Of a DNA stretch of 64,000 bases, positions 1 to 12,624 are shown piece by piece. Within the stretch, counting starts at the first letter, position 1, and each line of letters begins with the position of its first letter. A model generated the notes under the pieces. It saw only the letters and a program-made list of their open reading frames with translations, had not been told where the DNA came from and ran no database searches. Origin of the DNA: Astropecten irregularis (taxonomy: Eukaryota > Echinodermata > Asteroidea > Paxillosida > Astropectinidae); contig OZ020254.1 of assembly GCA_963971285.1 (NCBI GenBank), positions 6,510,001 through 6,574,000 of the forward strand. The letters run 5' to 3'. Made by a program: the position numbers and the translations under genes.

Positions 1-3000
1 AAGTAATAAACTGCTGCAAACTGCTCATCAACCCAACTAATGACCTTAAAATAAAATGTTACATGTAGAACAACCTGACATTCGATCCTAGCTCTTTAGC
101 CTTTGAGAAAGATCTTGAGGATCAAAATTTGAGGCCCTCCTAACTCTGAGCAAATCATTTTTGATTTCATTATTTTGTTTTCAACTTAGATGATTCAGAA
201 ACCATGTATTGCAAATTGTGTATCTCAGAGCGTCAAAGTTAAACTTGCACTCTGATAAATGTATTAATGTACATGTATGGTATTTAAAAGTATCAATCAG
301 GAATTTTTGTCCCAGTGTGTTCAGTGGTGTGTGCACTCAAGTATCACAAATATACAGTGCATTAAATGCTGCCCGATTTAGGCATCCGCTAGCTTAACAC
401 CCTCCGCTCAACGCTGCATTGTAAGCTCCTCTTAAAAACACATTTGGACACCTCCTGAATCCCATTTGCAAAAAAAAAAAAAGAAAAAAAAAAACCTTGC
501 CAGCGTTTTTGACTGCCAGTTTCTCTGGGACTAACAGGAAATACCTTGAAAGCATTGTGGACACGGGGGAGGAGATTTGCCTTTTGGGACAATGGGGCAG
601 ATCAGGGACCGTTTGTTGTTTCCCCGGTAAAACTCCGCCTCAGAAAAAAAACTCTCTGCGATCTGTAGTAGTGAGGAAAGTGAAGCGGAGATCCTCTGAA
701 AAAAAAAAATTGAAAAAGAAAAGCAAGCAGATTGGTCATTGGAGTGACAACGAAGGCTGCCTGTACAATGTATGCAATGTAGGCCTGCACTGGTTTGTGG
801 CTGTGTGGTATTGTTGGCTTTGTTAATGCCGACAAGAGGGTTGCTGGACGATAGAGAAATCCACTTCATCCGTACAGTTTGTCTTTCTGCATATGAAGGA
901 TTTGGGATGGGCCACTGCTGTGTATAGTGTACAGAATCACGCCTCGGGCATTTTTGATTGTGGACACTCAGCATGACCAATGCCCTTCATAACCCCCTGT
1001 CTCATTAGGGTTAGCGAACTTATGGTACAAATTGAAGATGGTTTAGTTACTGTATAGTAGTCTACTCTACCATAGGCCCCTATACATTGTACAGCACATA
1101 CATCAACCAACAGTACATGTACCGTATTGATGTAGTGTACATGTATATATAGTTGCTAACTGTATACATGGATTTTTGGGGACATTTAGCCTACACAGTA
1201 CAAGTGTACAAGTTAGTTAAACCTCTATGAAAATGTTGTGTACAGTATAATACTATTCATGTACATGTCGTAGGCCTATCTACATGTAGGCTAGACTTCA
1301 CAATGTTCAAAATGTAGGCCTATATGAACAATCAACATGTGTGTGTATACATTGTATACCAAAAATGTACATCATTCATACATAGGCTTACATGTGTACA
1401 CTGTATGTATCCCACATATCAAGTGTTCAAAGTAGGGCCTACACCATTTGACTGTTCCTTGAAATGTACAGTATTTAAACTTACACTGCAACTCCTACTG
1501 TACAGGCCTGCGAACATGAGTTGAGAGATTGTTTGCATGCACTTTTCATGCGAGCTTCCTAATTGGACGGTCAAAGATGAATTCCACAGAGGTGGTAATG
1601 TATTGACCGAACTATCGGCTGTCAGACCTCCCCCCTCCCCACTCCACCCTCCCCCTCCCCTGGATCAGGGACAGTGGTGGCATTTCTTGCCTGCTGCCCT
1701 GTGGTCTGTTTTGCCAGGCTTCCTTGTCATCCCCCTCCTCCTTTCAAATGGCTGTATTGCCATGTTCCATTTTCAAATGGAATTGCCCTTTACATAGGGG
1801 CTATGAGAGTACCATGTGGGATGTATATAAATAGCCATATAACAGTCCCTCTTCAGAATGTAATACCATGCATGTAGATCATGGTGCACTATCACTTGTG
1901 TGTAATTTAAGCATACATGTACCGGACATGTATGCCATCCGTACTGAATTTCTTTACTTGTAATTATTTTGTGAATCAGTCTTGGCATTAACGGGGGCAA
2001 CAGTTGGAACATGGTACAATAAAGAAGAAGGGACCTGGATCCTGTTCCTTCGTTTTACAAAATAGGAGAAGTTATGTGCGCACAATACCATCCACTGTAT
2101 ACAGCGGATGTGTAGGCACTGTACTGTAGAGCGTCCGGTCATCTTTTGGTTGTTTTTGGTACGATTTGTTTTACTATCTGTTTGGTGTTTTTGACAAATT
2201 GACTTTAATTTACAACTTACAATTTACAAATTTACACAACAGAGTGTACAGGTTTACACAATAACATGTAGGCCTACTTGTGCAAAATCTAATCTAGGAG
2301 AAATTGGGACCTAGAGATCATGTCCACTAGAGCGTGGCTTGAATAATCTGTAAGCTGTTGTTTCTAGGAGGGGAAAACACACACACAACGACAAACAAAC
2401 ACCCGACATTAGAATATAAAAAATACATGTAGGCCCTCCCCTAGTCTTGATGCTTGAACACATCATGTACAATCTTCTGCATCAAACCTTGGTTGTATTT
2501 TTTTCAGTACAGGCCAGATCACACAGTTATTTGCACACACATACATAAAAAATGTAGGCCCCACAGAAGCCGTTTTGATTAAAAAGAAACTGGCTGGTTA
2601 ACTTAGTGCTGGTCAGATCACACAGGGCATGTGCACAGCACCACAGCGTACGGTTAAGCATATTTTCCTTAAAAATATTAACTCTTGACACCTGTGCCAT
2701 TCAGGGAAATTTTTTTTTTTCATTTCATCCAGTTTGTCAATAATAATTTTCCGCTTAGCTACACTTTCCCAGTTCTGGTATTAAGGAGGAAAAAAAAAAA
2801 ACCTGAAACGAAAAGACAGTGTGGTGTGGGCCTGTCTGACTGGCTTTGCCAACTGCAGTCCCAGGCCCCAGCCTCTGTGGGGCCTGGGGCCCAACTGAGT
2901 CACAATTCCTTGCAATGATGCACAGTACACACACGGGTGTTTGGCAAGTCTCATGGGTCAGTTGCTAATCATTTCCATGCATCATCTTTGCTTCAGATTC

Positions 3001-3487
3001 AGAATACCTGTCTAATCCTTCAATTCACGCGCAGTCAAATGCTAACCCATGATCCACACTACTAATTTCAGTCTCTTTCTTTTACAGTTTCACGACGAGG
3101 TACAATGTAGGCTATACTGTAGGCCTATACATGTATATTATGTACCATTTTTTGTTCAGTTTAGAGGATTAGGAGGTTTTGCCAAGTTAATTCAATATTG
3201 AATAATACACACCTTTTGTACCAATAATAAATTGATCTACACTGTAGGGCTACTGTACAAATTACAAGTTACAAATTATAAATTTATTAGGCCTACAATG
3301 TATGATGTAGGTATATATACTGTACATTATTACATGTAGCCTACTATACAGCTAATACAAGGTGTACATGAAGGCCTTACAAAGCCATTGCCTTGATGAA
3401 GTTTGCCACAGCATTCAATGCATTCGCGGCCGGCTTCAATGCATTTTGCGGTACAAAATCTGCTTTTGGCATCGCGTTAATTTTTTC

Positions 3488-3565
3488 TCGAATATCCGAA
3501 CGGGTAAAATATTATTCGAATATTCGAGTGAAGATCGAATATTCGAATATTCGATATATTCGAGA
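3488..3565. repeat. CGAATATTCG palindrome cluster, possible transposon end
   Basis: The self-complementary word CGAATATTCG and variants occur several times within 80 bp, followed by cgagacagccctaac. The CAGCCCT ending resembles a hAT-type terminus (AGGGCTG in reverse), but no partner end was found nearby. Confidence 0.5.
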
Positions 3566-4516
3566 CAGCCCTAACTGTTCACATTCTTGTTCATGTCCAG
3601 AACACAAATTACACAATTTGCTTCCAATCTCCATACATAAATTTCCATTTTCTAATTCTTTGAATGAATAATTTGTTGGCTTCCCTTTTCATAATAATCC
3701 CTTCATTGGACCCATATTACATTAAAACACAATTGCCAGAGAGAGCATAGAACAATTTGACATATTTATACCCCATTTTATGGTTTGTCATTATGTAGGG
3801 CTACAATGCATCCCTTCATACTGTATGTACATTGAGGATGAGCATCTTACAGCGTTCAGATGATGACAAGCATTATAAATCCCCATTGCATTGCTTTGCT
3901 GCACATTGTGAATCACAGTGCTGTGCTGTGCATGTAGGTTAACCTTGGAGGCGGTACCCCAAGAGTGACTCACATAAATTGCTGCCAGCACTATAACAAT
4001 AACAGGCCAAGCCATGGATGGGCTGGCAGACATATTTATTTTAGACAAATTTGTCTTGGAGTGATAAATTGCCTTTAAGTCAACAATGCCCCATCTGAGC
4101 AGTTTAAAAGAGCACTTCCCTTTACTCAGTGTGGGTCCACATGTGTATGTGACACTGTTTGTAAGGCTCTTGCCTGTTTGATAATATGGGATTTGTTTTT
4201 TTAACTGAAAAGCTGGATTTTTCAAGTATACATGTACTGACCAGAGGTCAGTGACTTTGTGTTCATCTTTACCAAATGTTGTATGAGTTGGGGACCTGTG
4301 GTCGATTTCACAAAGATTTGTGATGCATCTTTTAGATGAGTTGTTGAATGTTTCCATAGCAGCTAGTATTGTGACATCACACTTTGCTTAGCAATTAAGA
4401 TTGATACGCATGTTGCGATCTGTCTTAGCCTTTCGTGAAATCGAGCACTGGAAGACTTTATTGGGAGAGATTGTTTTTAAATTATGTAAAAAGAATTTAA
4501 GGAAAAATTCTTGTCT

Positions 4517-4620
4517 GACTGGAGCAGGATTCGAACCAGGACCTCCGGAACTGTATTCCAGAGGTCGCTGGTTCAAATCCTGCTCCAGTCATTTTTTTCT
4601 TTGTTCACTTTTCAGTGACT
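4517..4620. repeat. tRNA-derived SINE heads in inverted orientation
   Basis: 4517-4549 is an antisense, and 4560-4590 a sense, copy of the same tRNA-like 3' half. Both contain the Pol III B box (GGTTCRAATCC) and end at gctccagtc. The SINE tail (tttctttgttcacttttca) follows the sense copy, making a near-perfect palindrome. Confidence 0.7.
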
Positions 4621-4758
4621 GTATTTAGGAAGATTTTAAGCCAGCAATGGTTCGATGACAATTGGTAAAATGTTGCCCAATACAAACTTTCGGATGAATG
4701 CTAATGTACATACAGCCTACATACATGTACATGTAGGCCCTACTTCATCCTAAGTGCT

Positions 4759-4884
4759 GGGGCCGATTTCATAAAACTTACGACGCGTCGCAGATTTAAG
4801 ACGCACCCTTTCTCTATGGACTCACCGCATAGATGTGACACGTCGCAGCTAGGACGCGTTGCAGAGCTTTATGAAATTGGCCCC
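4759..4884. mobile_element. Foldback MITE, GGGGCCGATTTCAT ends (GACGCGTCGC type)
   Basis: 126 bp start GGGGCCGATTTCATAAA and end TTTATGAAATTGGCCCC. The interior has ACGCGTCGCAG words in both orientations. It is the same family as 61754-61901. There is no coding capacity. Confidence 0.75.
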
Positions 4885-7293
4885 TGATCTCTTACTTCTT
4901 AAAACACATGGAGATTCAGCAAAGATACGTGTGCGTTTGCAATGGACACATCATGAATTCCTTTGACAAACAAGGAGTTAAAATTCACAGTCCGTTTGGT
5001 TGGTTGGACTGAGCAAATATTTTGGTTCTGTTGACATTAATCAGAGGACAGAAGAGAAAGGATCCTTTTCACTGAGAAGTGCACTTTGATGTCGGACAAA
5101 TATTGACCTGCCTCTATACATCCCTGGAATGTTTCGTTCATCTTGAGCACAGAATTATTCAAGCATCGCCCCCTCGAGGCTTTGTTAGGTTTTCCCTCTT
5201 GGCACTTTAAAAGGATACTCCATGATGTAACCTGCTACTTGTTGATAATGGAATAATTTCCATCAGTTTGGGGATTCTTTCGTGAGTCTTGCTGGGCAAT
5301 GAAGACTGGTTGAAGGCTACAGCCTTTAATACGCACATGTACAGGCCTACATGTACATGTACCTCTATATGTAGTATGTTTTTTTTTTGACCAGGAATCT
5401 GTGCACAAGTTCCTAATTTATTGCACATTCCACTCACAAATTAGACTCACCCTTACGCTAAGACCAGAGTCCCTTCCTCAGTACCTGAATAAAAATTGTT
5501 TCACATGCTTGTAATGTAGGCTTAAATTAATATGTGTACTTTACATTGTACGTGTAGGCTATATGCTCTACAGTGTAGGCCTATACATTCCCTTTTATTC
5601 AGTAGCACTTACAGTGCAAGTTAACAAAAATATCTATTTTTAAGTCATCATGTATTCACTGTATAGGCCTAACTAATGCCAATAATGACCCCAACACCTG
5701 CACATTGCAGTATACACAGAGCCACTATCAATGAAGTTTAATATGCATACATTTCACAATACGACTTGTGCATTTTTAGTGTATACATGTACATGTGTAA
5801 ATAGTACAGCTGGCTTTACTAGCATTGTATAGCAGTGTATTTAGAATGCAACTAATCTATATTTTGGTATACATGTATATTTAAAATGGGAACACCTAAC
5901 AAAAATATTTGAAAATGTAATGAGAGATTTCGCCCGCACTGCACGTATACTATTACGGTACAGGTTAGTGGTGGGGCAATCGTACACATAAAGAATAAAT
6001 TAATCTGAATAAATGTTAGTTTAACAGTCTTTTTGTTTTCAAAACGTTGGCCTAATTACAACAAAACAGACAAATTCATCATGCACCAACAAATATGCTG
6101 CTGTCCTCAGTAGATTATTTTGGTCCAAGACTTAGCAAAGCTAAGTAGAAGACATTGTGGTTGTTGTACAAATTTAGCATCCAAATCTACATGTACCGGT
6201 ACATTCATCATTGGGCAAAGAAAACTTGTCAGCACCAAAACAAAGACCATGCTTTTGCAAAGTCATCAGGACCAAATGTGGCATAATTATATATGTACAC
6301 AAAACTACACATGTATCGTATAAGTAGGCTATGTGTGTAGGGAGCAAAAGTAAAATTTCCTCAGTAAATTATATTGTAATATTATATGAATGGTTGAATT
6401 TGAAAAATGCACTGTACAGATAATGTTCATACATGTATGTACAATGTTGTGTACAAATGTACATTTACAGTACAGATAGGCCTACATGTAGGCAAGCGTA
6501 TGCAGTAGGCCTATACTGAAGATTGTACTTCATGCTGTAAATTTTATCAGAATTACTAAATTATGTACATGCACTGTGGCTTTAAATACAGACTCTTTTT
6601 AATAAATGGACATTGTAATTTGTAGGCCTACATGCGCATGCTATGCATGCAAACTAATAAATCATCCATACTACATGTATAAGCCTTGCACAGTGTGGCG
6701 TCGGCAATGTAAATATTGATCAGTGTCCCATCAGATCAAACATTGTGTTTTTAAGATGATTCACCCAGCCGCCGCCATTAATTAAACCTGCACTGATTGT
6801 ATTGTACAATCTTGAACTCTCATTCTAGAAAATCACGATCCACTTAATCTCTGTCTGGGAGCTATACTAGTGTGCTATGTGCATTTCCCTCCCCTGTAGA
6901 AAATGCTCTTCCTCAGGTTTGGTTTGGACTTGTTGCCCGCAGGAAAGATAAGCACCTAGTGCTCGGTGATAAACCTGTACTCTGGAACTTAGAATGGCTT
7001 TCAATTAATCATTTAGTGTGTCCCACTACTGACTATGAGCAGCTTTCATATCAACCGATCCATTAGCCGTGATTTAAGGACTTTCATGTTCTGTGTCGAT
7101 ATGTGTGAGGCCCTTTTGTGTTGAGCAACATAGACTGCACACATACTGTATAGTGTGTCATGTAGGCTACTATTTGAATTCAGCATCAGCAACATGGTAC
7201 AGGTAATTTGTTTGGGGAAATCAATTTATGAGATCGTGTTACAGTCTACAGTCTTGCAGTTTTTGAACATGTGTAGGCCTATACATCATGTAG

Positions 7294-8128
7294 CAGGGTT
7301 GATAAAAATCAGGATTTATTTGATTTAAATCAGATTTTTTTGATTTAAATCGATTTTTTTGATTTAAATTAAAATCTTAATTGTTTTTACGTAATAACAT
7401 CTTTCTATCATAAAATTTTGCTTTAAAAACCCCATAAATGCTGCCAAATTGTTTCTTCTTGTCGCTTTGGCATTGTGGTCATTAAAATGTAGCCAAAAAA
7501 ACCAAAGCAACAAAAAACAGAAAATTTTACTGACTGCCACTACAGGCATACTCTACTGCTTCCTTGCTGATGGGATGTTTAAGCCCACATTCAAATATGT
7601 TTCATGGCTTGTTCCTACCAGTGGTCCATTTGCATCTCAGTATATGTATTAGAGAGCTAATAATAATGGCAGTATTACTGTGCAAAGTCAAGATGTACAC
7701 AAACAAAAGTTAATTTTGTGCAGTTGCATACATGTACATGAGTTACATACACGTACATGTACTGTATGTATTATTATACTGTGTGTATAATTCTATTCAT
7801 TGTACAGATTACAAGTAATGCTGCACACATACTTCAGAATACTGCCTCATTTTTCATACACGTGTGTACATGTGAATGCGTATTTTGTACAGTAAAAACT
7901 CTTTGTAAAAACACAACATAAACTGTTAAGACACCCTGTTAAAGTAGAAAAATTAAGCCAAAAGTTAATGCAAGTCTTCTTTCAGTATGATTTTCTGTTT
8001 TTTGTAAAAAGAAATCAAGAAATAATGAAAAAATCATGATTTATTTTTTTGAGCGATTTTTTTCCATTGATTTAAATCATGATTTAAATCAATGATTTAA
8101 ATCGAGTGATTTAAATCAAACAACCCTG
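7294..8128. mobile_element. Non-autonomous hAT element with 8-bp target duplication
   Basis: The element begins CAGGGTTG and ends CAACCCTG. It is flanked on both sides by TCATGTAG (7286-7293 and 8129-8136), a perfect 8-bp duplication. The subterminal arms repeat GATTTAAATC many times. The 835-bp length and lack of a long frame show it cannot encode transposase. Eight-base duplications and CAGGG ends define the hAT superfamily. Confidence 0.88.
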
Positions 8129-8136
8129 TCATGTAG

Positions 8137-8757
8137 GCCTACATGTAGTATCATTTACATGTAGCCTACATAGTAGGCCTACATGTACATGTACTAGTCA
8201 TGTACATGTATTTTACTTTGTCCTTGGTAAAGTTTTATATTTCACAAACAAGTCCATCTTCAAAGAAACTGATTTCATTTCAAACAGATTATGTTTCATT
8301 CATTGCTGTACCGTACACAGTTTTTGTACACGCTATACAAAAGATTTCAGTTCAACTTGCACAGCTCACATGCAAAATGTGTATAATTATTGTACATTGT
8401 ACATTGTAAACCATGTTCTCACTTGATAATATTGACAGAGACAATGGGTATTTTTCTCATTTCCAAGCAGGCTACATGTATACATGCAGGCCCTATACAG
8501 TAAATTGCAGACAGCCAAGGACATTTCTCCCCATAGCCTACATTTATTTTATAATATTTTATAGATTGATTACTCCACATGTGAAATAATGTGAGCTTCA
8601 TATTGCAAGTAGTTTGCACCAATAGATAATAATGAATAATAATTCTGAATTTATACTGCGCACACATCTGTCCAAAGACACTCTCGGTGGCACACATATT
8701 TTTTATTCCTGGTCATTGGGCCGTAATTTACATTCCTGAAGCCATCTCAACTCCCTA
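8137..8757. other. Non-coding stretch between two transposons
   Basis: AT-rich sequence with ACATGTAC runs. No exon, RNA or transposon end was recognised. Confidence 0.5.
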
Positions 8758-9889
8758 TAGACTAGTGGGATTTCTGACAAATGTGAATGTGAGGAGCATT
8801 TTTAGGTAAAAGTTGGGAACCGGACTTTCTAGCATAATTCAGGTATGCTGAATCCAATTAACCCGGTTCCCAAGCGATATTTTGAGTTTTTCACCATCTA
8901 ATTTGCATTATAATTAAAATTGCCCTCTAATTACCATTATTTTCTTCAATATTCCTGATACCAGTTGAGTAAACATGATGAAGTAAGACTATTTATATGT
9001 GTTTGGAGGATTTCATGATATGACTAAAGAGTATTTAATATAATGAAGGCATATACCTGGTAATTATTGACACTAATTAACAAAATTATGCAAATGAGTG
9101 GCCGCCATTAAAGAAAAATCTGATTTCTGCCATATCTTTGTACATAGATTTTTGTCCAATGAATATTTTATACCTTTAATTTGAGGAGTCAAAGAATGTG
9201 ATGATAGTAATGAGCCAATTGCCCAATAACTGTTGAGTTGAGTTTAATTAACTGTTAATTAACTAATTTGCATAATTCATATAACCACCAAATTACCCAT
9301 TTTTCATTAATATACTGTACATGTAGTTATTCATGCAAATATGAAATAAGAAGTATCCATACACATGTTTGACGTTCAGAGAATATGAGCAAGCCATACT
9401 TGGTGTAATTAGGGCATATTTAATGTAATTAGTGGTATGCTTATTAATAAATATGCAGATCATGATGTCGCCATTGAAAAAAAATATCAAAATTTAAAAA
9501 CATCTCCCTTAAACATGGATGTCTAAACAAGTCACTTTTTCAATGTTTTGTCAAAAGGAAAAGGTAATTAAGACCTATAGAATAATTTAAAAATAATTAA
9601 GATTAGCCCACATGTACACTCCTAACCAGAGCCCAGTGCTTATTCACAATGGGCACTGGCAAAATACATAACATTGGAAAATGTACACATTCTTAAAATA
9701 TGCCATTCAATGCATCCAAGATAGTTGCTGAGGCTAATCTTTTGTGGTCAAGAGGCCCTAGAAGTCGATGAAAGTTCTGAAAACAGTGAAGATTTTGTTC
9801 ACAGCAGAGTTCTTAGCACGGCACAGGATTTAGTTTACTCAGCGGCGGGAAAATTGGACTCCCAAACACCTTGGTCTTGCCACACTTTT
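8758..9889 (+). repeat. Left arm of a ~1.13-kb inverted repeat
   Basis: This arm is the reverse complement of 11491-12624, with only scattered mismatches by eye. Its outer end is tagactagtgggatttc. Its inner end, cttgccacactt, lies inside a coding remnant. The ends are flanked by TA on both sides, a possible short target duplication. Confidence 0.85.
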
Positions 9890-10850
9890 GCTATTGAGCT
9901 TCTTCCATCGTCATCTTGCCTCACGACGAACAAGCACTGGTGGTTGTTCTAAGAAACCCTGACATTAGGACCTTTGGAGATTTGGGTCGACACACTTAAG
10001 AGCAATACTGAAGGCATCCTCCAACTATTACTATCAACGGGTTGATATTGTGTTTGACAAATTCAGAAAGGAGAGAATCAAAGGTGCAACCAGAACACGA
10101 CGCACAAAGGCAGCTGAATCGGATACATTGCTGAGGGTCATGATGTGCCTGTCACTGTCAATTGGACAAACTTCCTCTCAGTTCCTGATAATAAAGTTGA
10201 TCTACCACATTTCCTGTCTGAAGAACAGTAGCAAAAAAAAAAAAAGGCAAGAAAAGGGGAGTTGTTCTGTTGAAGTTATGGGAAATGTAAACCTATGAAG
10301 TTTGAACAAAAAAAGAAAAATTTCAATTTCAAATTGTCTGATTTTTTTTTGTCATTGGCATCAGAAGTTTGAATTAGGGACGCAATTTTAGTGCATGACC
10401 TGGGCGCCGTTTTCCCTAGTTATGCCACTGCTGATCGAGGAACCTGATGATAAGGCTGTCGTGGTTGCTGGATGCCATGATGAACTTGAGGTTAGGTCAT
10501 CGAAGACAACTACAGATTTGACTCAACTGAGAGCCACGCATGAAGAAGCTGACACTAGGTTGGAGTTACATGCCATGAACAACGATTTCAAAACGGTTGT
10601 TGTGTTATCAAGGGATACAGATGTTCTCCTACTTTTGGTTTCCCACTTCCCACGTTTGCATTGTGAACATCTCTGGATGATGTCTAGCATCACCAAGAAA
10701 TGTCGATACATTCCCATTGATGCAGATTCCCTCAGCCTTCAAAATATTCAGCAGCAGTTCTATCTGTTACCATTTCATGCATTTACTGGGTGTGACACCA
10801 CTTCTTACATAGCAAATTACAACAAAAAAGTCACCCTGGAAGGTCTTTAA
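9720..10850 (+). pseudogene. Decayed transposon ORF with PIN/XPG-nuclease-like motifs
   Basis: Three broken frames form one collinear protein: 9725-9860 (EALEVDESSENSEDFVHS, AQDLVYSAAGK), 9990-10125 (VDIVFDKFRKERIKGATR) shifting at 10136 (GHDVPVTVNWTNFLSVPDNK), and 10437-10840. The last piece reads THEEADTRLELHA, then VVLSRDTDVLLLL, then AFTGCDTTSY. Acidic residues in EADT, DTD and GCD, followed by a helix-hairpin-like segment, resemble the XPG/FEN nuclease core. Similar proteins are common in cnidarian and echinoderm repeats. Assignment to an Academ-type transposon is tentative. Stops and frameshifts show the copy is dead. Confidence 0.6.
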
Positions 10851-11490
10851 GGAGTATCATCAATTGCTCTCTAACTTAGGAATTGTACACAAACAGACTC
10901 TGTTGATGCAGCAAGGCATATACTGTAAAGTGTAAACCAGAAACGATGCCAAGACTAGTGATGCTTCCCGCTTCCATTTGATGCAAGTGCATTATCAAGC
11001 AATGGTTTGGAGAAATGCTCACTGCCCAGTACCTGAACTCCCTGCACCCACCATCATGGGTGGAAACGTGGTGATTCAGGACTACAACCTGTCTTGATGT
11101 CATTAAGTCAAATTCCTGAAAGATGCCTGGAAATGATTTGGTGTTGTGCCTGCCAGAAGCAATGCAAAACACGATGGTGCAAATACCGCGGCAAGTCTGG
11201 GTTACGACTTACGATGCACAGCAATGTGTGCATGCCACCAGGAAACTGGTAACTTAGGCCTACATGTAACTCATAGTATGCATGAATCTGAGGTAATCTC
11301 ATGTTTGCATCAAACTTCATAATACAAGTTTTGTCTTGGTAAGTTAATCTAATTTCCTGACATTATGGTTTTACAAAGTACAATTGAAGACATACAGTGT
11401 AAAGCCATTGAAATGTGATGATACATCACCCAAGGATTAATTAACTGACAGTTCAACTCCAGCAATCCTTTTGACCATGTGGCTTGTTGA

Positions 11491-12624
11491 AGTGTGGCAA
11501 GACCCAGGTGTTGGGAGTCCATTTTTCCCGCCGCTGAGTAAACTAAATCCTGTGCCATGCTTAGAACTCTGCTGTGAACAAAATCTTCACTGTTTTCAGA
11601 ACTTTCATCGACTTCTAGAGCCTCTTGACCACCAAAGATTAGCCTCAGCAACTATCTTGGATGCATTGAATGGCATATTTTAAGAATGTGTACATTTTCC
11701 AATGTTATGTATTTTGGCAGTGCCCATTGTGAATAGTCACTGGGCTCTGGTTAGGAGTGTACATGTGGGCTAATCTTAATTATTTTTAAATTATTCTATA
11801 GGTCTTAATAACCTTTTCCTTTTGACAAAACATTGAAAAAGTGACTTGTTTAGACATCCATGTTTAAGGGAGATGTTTTTAAATTTTTAAACTTTTTTTC
11901 AATGGCGACATCATGATCTGCATATTTATTAATAAGCATACCACTAATTACATTAAATATGCCCTAATTACACCAAGTATGGCTTGCTCATATTCTCTGA
12001 ACGTCAAACATGTGTATGGATACTTCTTATTTCATATTTGCATGAAAAACTACATGTACAGTATATTAATGAAAAATGGGTAATTTGGTGGTTATATGAA
12101 TTATGCAAATTAGTTAATTAACAGTTAATTAAACTCAACTCAACAGTTATTGGGCAATTGGCTCATTACTATCATCACATTCTTTGACTCCTCAAATTAA
12201 AGGTATAAAAACTTCATTTGACCAAAATCTAGGTACAAAGATATGGCAGAAATCAGATTTTTCTGTAATGGCGGCCACTCATTTGCATAATTTTGTTAAT
12301 AAGTGTCAATAATTACCAGGTTTATGCCTTCATTATATAAAATACTCTTTAGTCATATCATGAAATCCTCCAAACACATATAAATAGTCTTACTTCATCA
12401 TGTTTACTCAACTGGTAACAGGAATATTGAAGAAAATAATGGTAATTTGAGGGCAATTTTAATTATGCAAATTAGATGGTGAAAAACTCAAAATATCGCT
12501 TGGGAACCGGGTTAATTGGATTCAGCATACCTGAATTATGCTATAAAGTCTGGTTCCCAACTTTTACCAAAAAATGCTCCTCGATCGTTTTATGGGGCCT
12601 TTTTCTGGAAATCCCACTAGTCTA
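11491..12624 (-). repeat. Right arm of the ~1.13-kb inverted repeat
   Basis: Mirror of 8758-9889. It carries a second copy of the 5' coding remnant in antisense (11349-11651). That copy continues further (HLGLATLQQATWSKGLLEL) than the left copy before diverging. The outer end is gaaatcccactagtcta. Confidence 0.85.

Larger units (their letters stand above)
1..7285. other. Non-coding DNA, probably ADGRA intron or upstream
   Basis: No exon-like open frame with splice sites is visible. The stretch is full of short palindromic words (ACATGTAC, AGGCCTA), A/T tracts (469-493, 700-720) and small repeats listed separately. A fragment at 95-165 resembles the repeats at 30770-30850 and 46445-46510. Confidence 0.6.

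Noticed and set aside
531..980. 149-codon antisense frame
   Set aside because: It crosses A-rich tracts and has compositionally biased, domain-free protein. Overlapping frames of similar length exist on both strands.
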